A stretch of DNA of 64,000 bases, taken from assembly GCF_003097635.1 (NCBI RefSeq), contig NZ_QCZI01000001.1, forward strand, positions 186,001 to 250,000, written 5' to 3'. Position 1 is the first letter of the stretch, and each line of letters opens with the position of its first letter. The notes beneath the pieces are model-generated. The model was not told the origin of the DNA. It worked only from the letters and a program-made list of their open reading frames with translations, and ran no database searches. The DNA comes from Flavobacterium psychrotolerans. GTDB lineage: Bacteria > Bacteroidota > Bacteroidia > Flavobacteriales > Flavobacteriaceae. The position numbers were made by a program, and so were the translations under genes. Below are positions 1-7,372 of the stretch, piece by piece.

Positions 1-1
1 C

Positions 2-691
2 CTGGAACTTTTTTTAATAAAAGGCGATAAGTGCGGAATTGAAATAGAAGCCGATGACAATCTTCATGATATTATTGAAATAAACCAAAACGGAAGTACG
101 TTGCAACTGTCAAGTACTAAAGAAGTAAAAAAAGCAAAAAAATTTAGTGTTCGGATTACCTATACCGATGATTTTAAAATGGCAGTTGTAAAAAACAAAA
201 CAACGATAACCGCTTTAGAAGAAATGGTTCTGAATGATTTCACTTTTAAAAGTTTCAATGATGCTAAAATATTCGCCAACGTAAAAACCAAAAAATTTAC
301 TTTGTTTGCCAATGACAAATCAAAAATTGAACTCAATTCAAAATCCGCTGAAACCACTATAGAACTAAGCCAAAATGCCCAAATGAAAGCCTTAATTTCA
401 TCTGAAAAATTAACCATTGACATGTATCAAAAAACTACTGCGACTGTAGAAGGAGATGCCGTTAATTTAAAATTAAGATTAGACAATAACGCCGAATTTA
501 CAGGCCGGAAACTGACTTCTAAAAATGCCGAAATTACAACCGAAGAAAATGCAAATTGCAGTATTGTTGTAGATACTAAAGCTAGTATTAACGCTTCCGG
601 AAAATCGGAAATACAATTGTTTGGAACACCAAAAATTGAGTTGACAAATTTTACAGATAGTGCTATTTTGTATAAAAAACCTTTAAAATAA
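2..691 (+). CDS. DUF2807 (GIN domain) protein, 5' truncated by window edge
   Basis: The reading frame is open from the first bases of the window, so the start lies upstream; the internal TTG at 101 is not the real start. The visible part is about 229 residues, rich in Asn, Lys, Thr and Ser with alternating short beta-strand patterns. This is the repetitive beta-helix look of the DUF2807 'head GIN' family, usually exported proteins of Bacteroidota with no proven function. No catalytic motif is visible. A strong bidirectional hairpin follows the stop. The family call rests on overall pattern, so it is moderate. Confidence 0.6.
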   Translation: MELFLIKGDKCGIEIEADDNLHDIIEINQNGSTLQLSSTKEVKKAKKFSVRITYTDDFKMAVVKNKTTITALEEMVLNDFTFKSFNDAKIFANVKTKKFTLFANDKSKIELNSKSAETTIELSQNAQMKALISSEKLTIDMYQKTTATVEGDAVNLKLRLDNNAEFTGRKLTSKNAEITTEENANCSIVVDTKASINASGKSEIQLFGTPKIELTNFTDSAILYKKPLK

Positions 692-747
692 AGAGTTTGT
701 AGCATTTTTATTTTAGTGTCCATAAAAATGGAACAATAAATTCCTAC

Positions 748-787
748 AAACAAAGAGTCCCAATTAAAAAATTGGGACTCTTTGTTT
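748..787. terminator. Bidirectional rho-independent terminator
   Basis: A perfect 18-bp inverted repeat (748-765 and 770-787) with a 4-base A loop. A/T tracts lie on both sides. It separates the convergent DUF2807 gene and trxB and can serve both. Confidence 0.9.
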
Positions 788-811
788 GAAATATAAAACT
801 AATCTTGAATA

Positions 812-1759
812 TTACTCCAATGTCGCTAAGTACCGTTCTGCGTCTAAAGCGGCCATACAGCCCGTTCCTGCAGCAGTAACTGCTTGACGATAGACATGGT
901 CAGCGGCGTCTCCTCCAACAAAAACACCAGCTACATTCGTTTTAGAAGTTCCTGGAGTATTCACGATATAACCCGTTTCGTCAAGAGTGAGGTAATCTGC
1001 AAAAATATCCGTATTGGGTTTGTGCCCAATGGCTACAAAGAAGCCCGTTGCCGGAATATCAAAAACTTCTTTAGTTGATTTATTCAAAGCCTTCACGGAA
1101 GTTACCACTTGGTCATCTCCCAAAACCTCAACTGTATCATGGTTCATTAAAATAGTAATGTTTTCGGTTTTGCGAACGCGCTCTTCCATGATTTTGGAAG
1201 CCCTAAATTTTTCGCTTCGCACCAACATGGTCACTTTTTTACACAATTTGGATAAATAATGCGCCTCTTCACAAGCGGAATCCCCCGCTCCCACAATTAC
1301 CACTTCCTGGTTTCTGTAGAAAAACCCGTCGCAGACAGCACATGCAGAAACGCCACCACCCATTTTTAAATAGTGTTGTTCGGAAGGAATGCCTAAATAC
1401 TTCGCAGATGCTCCAGTAGAAATGATCACGGTTTCACAGTGCAATTCTTTGGTTTCATTGATCCATACTTTATGGATGCTCCCAGAGAAATCAACTTTTG
1501 TAGCCCAACCGTCACGAACATCCGTTCCAAAACGTTGTGCTTGACTTTGTAATTGAACCATCATTTCAGGACCTGTTACCCCATCAACATAACCGGGAAA
1601 ATTTTCCACTTCATTGGTTGTTGTTAATTGTCCACCTGGTTGGGTTCCTTGGTACAAAACGGGATTCATGTTCGCTCTGGCAGCATAAATAGCTGCCGTA
1701 TAACCTGCGGGACCAGAACCTATAATTAAGCATTTAATTTTTTCGATTGTATCAGACAT
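812..1759 (-). CDS. trxB: Thioredoxin-disulfide reductase
   Basis: This cytoplasmic flavoenzyme transfers electrons from NADPH through FAD to thioredoxin. The 315-residue length is normal for the low-molecular-weight bacterial class. The FAD-binding GSGPAGY lies near residue 14, the redox-active CAVC pair is Cys140/Cys143, the NADPH-binding GAGDSA is near residue 157, and a C-terminal GVFVGGDAAD FAD motif is present. It is transcribed alone: convergent with the preceding gene and divergent from the tRNA-Pro locus. A TACATTTG -7 element lies at 1790-1797 on the minus strand, close to the start. Confidence 0.97.
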   Translation of the reverse strand: MSDTIEKIKCLIIGSGPAGYTAAIYAARANMNPVLYQGTQPGGQLTTTNEVENFPGYVDGVTGPEMMVQLQSQAQRFGTDVRDGWATKVDFSGSIHKVWINETKELHCETVIISTGASAKYLGIPSEQHYLKMGGGVSACAVCDGFFYRNQEVVIVGAGDSACEEAHYLSKLCKKVTMLVRSEKFRASKIMEERVRKTENITILMNHDTVEVLGDDQVVTSVKALNKSTKEVFDIPATGFFVAIGHKPNTDIFADYLTLDETGYIVNTPGTSKTNVAGVFVGGDAADHVYRQAVTAAGTGCMAALDAERYLATLE

Positions 1760-1789
1760 AAATATAATTTTAAATCAATTTTGAGACTG

Positions 1790-1797
1790 CAAATGTA
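1790..1797 (-). promoter_or_regulatory. trxB promoter, -7 element
   Basis: On the minus strand this reads TACATTTG, matching the Bacteroidota TAnnTTTG -7 consensus, about 30 bases upstream of the trxB start. The -33 partner is less clear. Confidence 0.6.
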
Positions 1798-1878
1798 AAC
1801 TATATTATAAAAAATTCATGCTCTATTAAATCCTAAATAACTATCTCAAAATAAATTTATTTTATTTTAGACAAATCT

Positions 1879-1908
1879 TTTGTAAAGAAAAATTAAAGAT
1901 TATATTTG
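1879..1908 (+). promoter_or_regulatory. Promoter of the tRNA-Pro / GIY-YIG locus
   Basis: TTTG (1879-1882), an 18-bp spacer, then TATATTTG (1901-1908) is a near-ideal Bacteroidota housekeeping promoter. It ends 10 bases before the truncated tRNA-Pro copy, the spacing expected for a tRNA promoter. It is therefore probably the original tRNA-Pro promoter, now also reading through the GIY-YIG gene. Confidence 0.8.
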
Positions 1909-1916
1909 CACTCGCT

Positions 1917-1946
1917 TTCGGGGTGTAGCGTAGCTCGGTTATCGCG
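1917..1946 (+). repeat. Direct repeat copy 1: truncated 5' part of tRNA-Pro
   Basis: Thirty bases identical to 2239-2268: two flanking T's plus the first 28 nt of tRNA-Pro (acceptor 5' strand and complete D arm). Identity stops exactly at the junction with the anticodon stem. There is no anticodon arm, T arm or 3' acceptor strand, so this is a tRNA remnant and not a tRNA. It lies directly behind the promoter. Confidence 0.9.
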
Positions 1947-1961
1947 TCACGCAGTGCGTGA
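1947..1961 (+). other. Hairpin replacing the anticodon arm of the truncated tRNA copy
   Basis: TCACGC-AGT-GCGTGA forms a perfect 6-bp stem with a 3-nt loop. It begins exactly where the tRNA-Pro identity ends, where the anticodon stem would start. No T tract follows, so it is not an obvious terminator. It may mark the element's left end or form a tRNA-like fold with the D arm; both are inference. Confidence 0.6.
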
Positions 1962-1994
1962 AGACCGCTGATAAAAACCTTAAAAATATTAAAT

Positions 1995-2237
1995 ATGTAC
2001 ATTGTATATATTTTGTTTAGTAAAAGTTCTTTAAAATATTATACTGGTCAAACTGATAGTCTTGAAAACAGATTGCAAAGGCATAATTCAGGATTGAGTT
2101 TGTCAACTAAATCAGGAAAACCTTGGGAATTGATTTATCAAATTCAATTTTTATCACGTTCTGAAGCTATGATTTTAGAACAAAAAATTAAAAAAAGAGG
2201 AGCTAAAAGATATCTTGAAGATATTGGTTTCTTTTAA
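1995..2237 (+). CDS. Small GIY-YIG nuclease, free-standing, inserted at tRNA-Pro
   Basis: An 80-residue single-domain GIY-YIG protein. YIVYIL at residues 2-7 holds the first family Tyr, and YYTGQT at about 15-20 replaces the second half of the name motif. RLQRHN near residue 27 carries the catalytic Arg and His, and Glu in the LEQKIKKRG segment (about residue 62) is the metal ligand. Length matches the UPF0213/YhbQ-like class. The gene lies between a 28-nt tRNA-Pro fragment and a complete tRNA-Pro; its stop ends 3 bases before the tRNA and it is co-oriented. Transcription probably comes from the tRNA promoter upstream. Active nuclease is likely; a homing role is inferred from the locus. Confidence 0.9.
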   Translation: MYIVYILFSKSSLKYYTGQTDSLENRLQRHNSGLSLSTKSGKPWELIYQIQFLSRSEAMILEQKIKKRGAKRYLEDIGFF

Positions 2238-2238
2238 A

Positions 2239-2268
2239 TTCGGGGTGTAGCGTAGCTCGGTTATCGCG
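2239..2268 (+). repeat. Direct repeat copy 2 (within intact tRNA-Pro)
   Basis: Second copy of the 30-base repeat first seen at 1917-1946; here it forms the real 5' part of the complete tRNA gene. The repeat period is 322 bp and brackets the GIY-YIG gene. Confidence 0.9.
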
Positions 2269-2315
2269 CCTGCTTTGGGAGCAGGAGGCCGCAGGTTCGA
2301 ATCCTGCCACCCCGA
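2241..2315 (+). tRNA. tRNA-Pro (UGG anticodon)
   Basis: A complete cloverleaf: CGGGGTG pairs with CACCCCG in the acceptor stem with A as discriminator. The D arm is normal, the anticodon stem is CCTGC/GCAGG with loop TTTGGGA (anticodon TGG), and the T arm is GCAGG-TTCGAAT-CCTGC. CCA is not encoded. No good TAnnTTTG promoter lies directly upstream, where the GIY-YIG stop codon sits 3 bases away, so 5' maturation probably depends on RNase P cutting a longer transcript. Confidence 0.97.
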
Positions 2316-2320
2316 CGAAA

Positions 2321-2348
2321 AGCTGAACAGAAATGTTCGGCTTTTTTT
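2321..2348 (+). terminator. Terminator of the tRNA-Pro transcript
   Basis: A 9-bp stem (2321-2329 with 2334-2342, one G-U pair), GAAA loop, followed by a run of seven T's. Confidence 0.85.
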
Positions 2349-2468
2349 ATGAAATTTAGAATTAATCCTAAATTAATGAATGCTTACGGTCAATCCCAAA
2401 ACATACTTGCCGCAATCTTTAAATAACTTTTTATTATATATTGGCGGGTAAAACCATTCGCAATATTA

Positions 2469-3209
2469 TTACTGTTGACTATTGACAATTTGATCTAACC
2501 AAATAGTCACATCTTTAAGCATTGCTTCACTAATTGTATGACTCTCCAAATATTCATGAAACAAAGGACTAATCCCTTTAGCTTTTAAATAGTTCACTGC
2601 ATCATAGGCATATTGCACTTGCAAAACATTATCCTGACTGCCATGTGAAATATAAACTTTTAATTTGGATAGCCTTTCGTTTATAGCAACTAATGGTTTT
2701 ATCTCAGGTAATAACCTGCCGCTCATGACAACAATCCCTTTAATTTTTTCAGGCTCAGTTAGTGCAACGCTGTAACTCATAATTCCGCCTTGACTAAACC
2801 CCATCAGGTAGACTTTTTTCTCATCAAAGGTTTCTTTTTGTTTTAAGTCCTCGAGAAACCGAAGTATCGAAACTCTTGCCGATTCCGCCTCTTTCTCATT
2901 AATAATGGGGCGTCCGGTAGAAAAATCAACACGGAAATAGGCGTAACTATCTGGGCCAAGTGTTAGAGGTCCTCTAACCGATACCACAAGAAATTTCTCT
3001 GGCAATGAATTGGCAAGTGAAAACATATCCTGTTCATTGCCTCCAACACCGTGTAGCAATATTAGTAATGGCGGTTTTCCAGTTTGTATTTTAGGAGGGC
3101 GAACTAAATAAAATAGTGTGGGCTTTGCCTCTTGAGATGTAATCATAAAACTAGTTATTAATAGGGTTAGCGGTATAAACAATACTATATACCTTTTTTT
3201 TCTTTTCAT
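2469..3209 (-). CDS. Exported serine esterase, alpha/beta hydrolase (phospholipase/carboxylesterase family)
   Basis: A 246-residue alpha/beta hydrolase. A basic N-terminus and hydrophobic helix (residues 6-24) suggest export or membrane anchoring. The oxyanion region LLHGVGG is at 51-57 and the nucleophile elbow GFSQGG puts Ser at 139. A late Asp (GSQDN) and His (ESHT) complete the triad. Substrate is unknown; family members hydrolyse short acyl esters. Its start overlaps the end of the upstream dioxygenase gene by 4 bases (ATGA type), so the two are translationally coupled and likely act in one pathway. Confidence 0.85.
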   Translation of the reverse strand: MKRKKRYIVLFIPLTLLITSFMITSQEAKPTLFYLVRPPKIQTGKPPLLILLHGVGGNEQDMFSLANSLPEKFLVVSVRGPLTLGPDSYAYFRVDFSTGRPIINEKEAESARVSILRFLEDLKQKETFDEKKVYLMGFSQGGIMSYSVALTEPEKIKGIVVMSGRLLPEIKPLVAINERLSKLKVYISHGSQDNVLQVQYAYDAVNYLKAKGISPLFHEYLESHTISEAMLKDVTIWLDQIVNSQQ

Positions 3210-4096
3210 CTGCTTTTATCTATTTTAATGGATAGCATGTTAAGAGAACCTGCTACAATAGTATCATTATAAAAAATAGGGCTTTCGTCTTTTTCTTGCA
3301 AAGCTAAAACATACAACATGGGCAAGTAATGCTCCGGAGTGGGAACCGCCAATTGAAATTCTTTTCCTTGTTTATCAAAATTGATTAAGGAATTATGGTC
3401 ACGTTCAAGAATAAATTCTTTTATTTTTTCATTGGCTATAGTCGCCCATTCATAAGCGTAACCAGGAGTCATCATTTTGTCCCATGCGGCCGTGCCTAAA
3501 TTATGGACCGAATTACCACTACCTATAATCAACACGCCTTTTCTGCGCAAAGAAGCAATCTCTTTCGCCAGGGCATAGTGATAGGATGCCGGCTGTGTAT
3601 AATCGATACTCATTTGCACTACCGGTATATCTGCATTAGGGTAAAGAAATTTTACCACAGTCCAACACCCGTGATCTAGACCCCAATCATGATCTAACCC
3701 TACATTAACCGAGCTAATGCTCCCTTTTATTTCATTGGCCAAAGTAGGACTACCCGGTGCCGGATATTGCACATCAAACAAGGCTTTAGGAAATCCTCCA
3801 AAATCATGAATTGTTTTAGGTTGCTCCATAGCTGTAACATGAGTCCCTTTTGTTTCCCAATGTGCAGAAATACAAAGAATAGCCCTGGGCTTCGGCAGCG
3901 TCTTAGCAATTGATTCAAATCCCTGCGTAAAAATATTATTAGCAATTGCATTCATTGGATTGCCGTGTCCCAAAAAAAGAACAGGCATTCGCTCTGTTGC
4001 TTTTAAATGCTGCGATACGGTATGAAGCGCATTGAGTTTCATTGCTAGTCCAAAGGGTAATAGCGCCATAGTTTTAAAAAAATCTTTCCTTTCCAT
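3206..4096 (-). CDS. ygiD: 4,5-DOPA dioxygenase-like extradiol ring-cleavage enzyme (LigB family)
   Basis: A 296-residue protein of the YgiD/LigB family, non-haem metal enzymes opening catechol rings. Metal-ligand candidates are His44 in FLGHGNPM, the His in ISAHWE, and the LDHDWGLDHG segment. The N-terminus (MERKDFFKTMALLPFGLAM) looks like a degenerate Tat or hydrophobic leader often seen on flavobacterial copies, so it may be exported. It precedes the esterase with a 4-base overlap. The true substrate here is not shown by the sequence; DOPA activity is known only for characterised relatives. Confidence 0.85.
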   Translation of the reverse strand: MERKDFFKTMALLPFGLAMKLNALHTVSQHLKATERMPVLFLGHGNPMNAIANNIFTQGFESIAKTLPKPRAILCISAHWETKGTHVTAMEQPKTIHDFGGFPKALFDVQYPAPGSPTLANEIKGSISSVNVGLDHDWGLDHGCWTVVKFLYPNADIPVVQMSIDYTQPASYHYALAKEIASLRRKGVLIIGSGNSVHNLGTAAWDKMMTPGYAYEWATIANEKIKEFILERDHNSLINFDKQGKEFQLAVPTPEHYLPMLYVLALQEKDESPIFYNDTIVAGSLNMLSIKIDKSR

Positions 4097-4205
4097 TTAT
4101 TGAAAAATTATAAATCTTACTTGTTTTTCTTGTGTACGAGAGTACTTTCTTACACGATTCTAACAAGTAAGGATTAGCCATTAATTACAAACTTATTGGG
4201 TAAAA

Positions 4206-4769
4206 TTAGTTACCCATAATTTGATCCATATAGGTTTTATTATCCCAAAAAAGGTATTCTTCAGTCATTATACCCTCTTTCCAAATACCAATAGTGGCCA
4301 TTGGAATTCTGAATTTTTTGCTGGTAGGTTCAATAAATTTACCATCACCTATAGGCATTGGTTTTGTGAATGTTCCTTCCATCCACCCCATCACTGCGGT
4401 GATATTACCACTACCAATTTTTATTGGATGCTCTTTAATGCGGGTATCAGGTGCGTATATGAACATCGCATCTAAAGTTTTGATGTGTTGCTCCAAACCA
4501 ACTTCAGTATGCCCATCAGGGAAATGAACTTTGATGTCTTTGGCATGGCTTTCATGCAGCCGTGACCAATCTCTATTGCTAAATACAATATAATCTAACG
4601 TATCGAATGTTTCCAAGTGTTTTGAGATTAACTCATTGGCGGCAGCTAATTCTTTTACTTGTTTCAGTAAATCCTCTTTATTCTCTTTTTTTTGCGCAAT
4701 AACAGATATGCTCATTGTAATAACCAACATTGTGGTTATTACTACTTTTGTTGTAAATGACTTTTTCAT
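4206..4769 (-). CDS. Secreted SnoaL-like / NTF2-fold protein
   Basis: The ATG at 4769 is chosen because it opens a clear signal peptide (MKKSFTTKVV... ending in SVIAQKK); a start 48 bases further out would add an untypical leader. The mature part, about 165 residues, has the ester-cyclase/SnoaL layout: HFPDGHTEVG near the middle, then MEGTFTKPMPIG and a C-terminal EEYLFWDN strand. Such proteins are small cone-shaped binding domains, some catalytic; no substrate can be assigned. It stands in the same orientation as the redox cluster, 110 bp upstream of ygiD. Confidence 0.75.
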   Translation of the reverse strand: MKKSFTTKVVITTMLVITMSISVIAQKKENKEDLLKQVKELAAANELISKHLETFDTLDYIVFSNRDWSRLHESHAKDIKVHFPDGHTEVGLEQHIKTLDAMFIYAPDTRIKEHPIKIGSGNITAVMGWMEGTFTKPMPIGDGKFIEPTSKKFRIPMATIGIWKEGIMTEEYLFWDNKTYMDQIMGN

Positions 4770-4904
4770 AATAAAATGTTTTAAAATTAATTTTTTATAT
4801 TCTCCGATAAGTAACACGGATTTAATGGTTCTACCTTTTTCAGAATCTTCAAAAGCGTATTTTTTATTAGTTTGTAAAGAGGAAATTGTCCATTTTGAGA
4901 TAGC

Positions 4905-5444
4905 TTATTCATGCAGCCACTTTTTAAATAGCTTATGGATAAACGGCATAACCAAAAAAATCATGAATCCTGAAATCATAAGAGCACTGATAACCCCTGC
5001 AAAAAAATAGAGAGGAATCACTTTTGCTATTATTTTTACCATCGTTGGGATTACAATAGTCAGCGGATAAACAGCAATAAAGGTTACTGCCCATTGCTTC
5101 CATTTTTTGGTGCCTTCAAAAATTCGGTACCAGAACATATTCCAACTATGCACTACTTCTTGTCTTTCAGTTATCCATAAAACATTTGAATCATGGAAAA
5201 TTTTCCTTCTTGCTTCGGATTGTAGCCAGGCCTTTACATTTTCTTCACAATCAAAGCGTATCAGGATATGATAATAATCGGCATCTTTTAAACGGTTTAA
5301 TATTGTGATGTTGATAAACCCTTTAAATACTTTTACACACGAAATGGCTTCCGACTTCCACTTTTCAAAATCGTTGGCATTCTCAGGTTTTAATTTGAAA
5401 CGAACCATTAATAGACCGTCATCATCATTTTGACGATTATTCAT
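4905..5444 (-). CDS. ABM-domain protein with C-terminal membrane segments
   Basis: A 179-residue protein. Residues about 10-100 resemble the antibiotic biosynthesis monooxygenase (ABM) ferredoxin-like fold (LMVRFKLKPENANDFEKWK, ADYYHILIRF), and residues about 118-175 form two hydrophobic helices ending in a basic tail. The combination suggests a membrane-tethered haem- or quinone-interacting protein, but no substrate is known. Its start codon overlaps the stop of the doxX gene, so both come from one mRNA. Confidence 0.7.
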   Translation of the reverse strand: MNNRQNDDDGLLMVRFKLKPENANDFEKWKSEAISCVKVFKGFINITILNRLKDADYYHILIRFDCEENVKAWLQSEARRKIFHDSNVLWITERQEVVHSWNMFWYRIFEGTKKWKQWAVTFIAVYPLTIVIPTMVKIIAKVIPLYFFAGVISALMISGFMIFLVMPFIHKLFKKWLHE

Positions 5445-5902
5445 TAATTTTCTTTATCATTATCAGATATAGCTCCATCAATGCTCGCTTTTCCACCTCC
5501 TGCAATAAGAACAATTAGTGCAAGTCCGAAAAGAAGAATAAAGTATTCCAATCCCTCTCCTTTATTTGCTTCACTATACCAATTCATAAAGAAGCCATTA
5601 TGCAGATGCGTTGTAATCACTACTCCTGCAAAATTCACTAATATGGCAAACGCTGCGATTCGAGAAGCAAAACCCGTAATCAGGAATAGCGCACCAAAAA
5701 ATTCGATTAGTATTACTAATAATCCTACAATATAAGACAAACCAGCCTGACCTGTTAAAAAGCTCATAGTGCCTTCAAATCCATAGCCACCGAACCACCC
5801 TAGTAATTTTTGAGCACCATGCGGAAACACTACAATTCCTAGTGCAAGTCTGGCTATTAATGCCGTTGTATTATTTGTGTTTGTTGATAATATTTTTTTC
5901 AT
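5444..5902 (-). CDS. DoxX family membrane protein
   Basis: A 152-residue integral membrane protein with four hydrophobic helices. The first holds ALIARLALGIVVFPHGAQKL, the typical DoxX opening with a conserved FxHGxQK motif, followed by GWFGGYG. DoxX proteins are quinol-oxidase-related subunits or redox-linked membrane partners. It is directly coupled to the ABM-membrane gene and sits in a cluster of oxidoreductases, supporting a role in thiol or quinone redox homeostasis (inference). Confidence 0.9.
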   Translation of the reverse strand: MKKILSTNTNNTTALIARLALGIVVFPHGAQKLLGWFGGYGFEGTMSFLTGQAGLSYIVGLLVILIEFFGALFLITGFASRIAAFAILVNFAGVVITTHLHNGFFMNWYSEANKGEGLEYFILLFGLALIVLIAGGGKASIDGAISDNDKEN

Positions 5903-5937
5903 GTTTTCTATATTAAATTAAACGTTAATATCTTTTT

Positions 5938-5980
5938 AAATCTCTGTTTGAAGTCTTGAATTAGTTTCAAACAGAGATTT
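5938..5980. terminator. Hairpin between the doxX and F420-reductase-like genes
   Basis: A perfect 15-bp inverted repeat (5938-5952 with 5966-5980). It lies just downstream of the leftward F420-reductase-like gene and upstream of doxX. The minus-strand run after it is A-rich and not a clean T tract, so it may be an attenuator-like hairpin and not a full terminator. Confidence 0.6.
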
Positions 5981-6000
5981 TAGAGTTTGATCTCTTTTAT

Positions 6001-6651
6001 TTATACAACCTCTTTCACTTCAGCTAGGGTAACGGCTTTACCCAATGCACCAAATTCGTGCAAATCGCCAAATACTTCAATACGGATAGATTGATTAAGA
6101 CCGCCTACTCGTAAGGGTTCAAAACCGTTGTCACGAATTAATTCTTCAATTTCACCGTTAATGCTACTGTCATCAGAGGCATAAAACTCAACCGCTCTTA
6201 CAGGAGTTTGAAAAGAAGCGCCGGCAAGAGATGCCGCACCTAAGGTTCCTAATGCTTTGGCTAATTTGGCACCATTCGGCAATAAGGCAGCAAGTATTTG
6301 CCCGGCCGATTCGTCGTCGCCTATTATTTTTTTGAAACCACCTTTTTCATCGAGAGCAATAGGGTTTGAGGGATCAACGATAATTTTACCCTCAAGTTCT
6401 GTTGCGTAAGTTTTGAAAAACGCTTTAATTGGGTCGAAGTAAATGGCTAGTACGATTATGTCTGCCTGAGTGATGGCATCAGCAATTGTTGCTGGTTGCG
6501 CTAGACTTCCTAATTTCTGAGCAAGACTTGTTGCTTTTTCAAATGTTTTATCAGCAATAATAACGGAACGATTCCCTTTTACAAGATTGGTGACTACAGC
6601 AGTTCCGATATTTCCTAAACCGATAACTGCAACTTTAGATTTTTGTGTCAT
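6001..6651 (-). CDS. NADPH-dependent F420 reductase-like NAD(P)-binding protein
   Basis: The start at 6651 gives MTQKSKVAVIGLGNIGTAV, a classic Rossmann GxGxxG opening; the in-frame ATG 42 bases upstream would add an unconserved leader. The 216-residue product matches the F420 oxidoreductase/NADP-binding superfamily (DIIVLAIYFDPIKAF, IIVDPSNPIA). Many bacteria with these proteins lack F420, so the substrate is probably another carbonyl or flavin compound. It lies between the Crp-type regulator and doxX. Confidence 0.8.
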   Translation of the reverse strand: MTQKSKVAVIGLGNIGTAVVTNLVKGNRSVIIADKTFEKATSLAQKLGSLAQPATIADAITQADIIVLAIYFDPIKAFFKTYATELEGKIIVDPSNPIALDEKGGFKKIIGDDESAGQILAALLPNGAKLAKALGTLGAASLAGASFQTPVRAVEFYASDDSSINGEIEELIRDNGFEPLRVGGLNQSIRIEVFGDLHEFGALGKAVTLAEVKEVV

Positions 6652-6754
6652 AACTATTTCTGTTTTTTTGTTAACTATGATTTGTGAGTACAAAGGTCAC
6701 CCATTGGATGAAGTGTATCCAATGACATAGTTTAAGAAATAGTCTTGATGTAGA

Positions 6755-7372
6755 TTAAGGTTTTTGAGAAACTCTTGTACGCTGGTTCCTCAAACGGCTT
6801 AAAAACTCTGGGGTTACTCCAAGAAAAGCCGCAATTTGCACTTGCGAAATACGATTAATTAAATGAGGATAACGATTCAAAAACGATTCATACCGTTCTT
6901 CTGCTGTAGAACTTATATTTTGTAATAACCGTTCTTGTAAATGAATATAGCCGTTTTCAATCAACACCCTGAAAATACGGTCAAATATAGGTGACTGTTT
7001 ATATAACGAAATAAGATCTTCCAGGCTTATTTGTAAAACAACAGTATCCTCCAGGGCATCAATATTCAAGGTAGAAGGCTTCTTGCCATGAAAACTTCCC
7101 AAGTCATTTATCCAATTATTTTCAGTACCAAATTGTAAAATATGAATGTTCCCTTTCTTATCGACATTATAGGTTCTAAGACATCCCCTGACCACAAAGT
7201 TAAATTGGGTACATATATCCCCCTCCTGCATTACATACTGTCTTTTTCGGTAAAGACGCGAATGAAACTTTTCTCGAACCAATGCTTTCTCCATGTCATT
7301 TAGATCGTAAGACCTTGATTTAAAATAATCAAGCAAAGGTTCAACGGAGCTTAAAGTTACTATTTCATTCAT
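6755..7372 (-). CDS. Crp/Fnr family transcriptional regulator
   Basis: A 205-residue regulator. A cyclic-nucleotide-binding-like beta barrel covers residues about 30-120 (YVMQEGDICTQFNFVVRG), a long dimer helix follows, and the C-terminal helix-turn-helix reads ISQVQIAAFLGVTPEFLSRL. No cysteines of Fnr Fe-S type are arranged at the N-terminus. It heads the leftward redox cluster and is divergent from the AraC gene, so it is the best candidate controller of genes 2469-6651 (inference from position). Confidence 0.85.
   Translation of the reverse strand: MNEIVTLSSVEPLLDYFKSRSYDLNDMEKALVREKFHSRLYRKRQYVMQEGDICTQFNFVVRGCLRTYNVDKKGNIHILQFGTENNWINDLGSFHGKKPSTLNIDALEDTVVLQISLEDLISLYKQSPIFDRIFRVLIENGYIHLQERLLQNISSTAEERYESFLNRYPHLINRISQVQIAAFLGVTPEFLSRLRNQRTRVSQKP

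Noticed and set aside
1919..1961. Truncated tRNA-Pro copy as a second functional tRNA
   Set aside because: It lacks anticodon arm, T arm and 3' acceptor strand; only the first 28 nt match.
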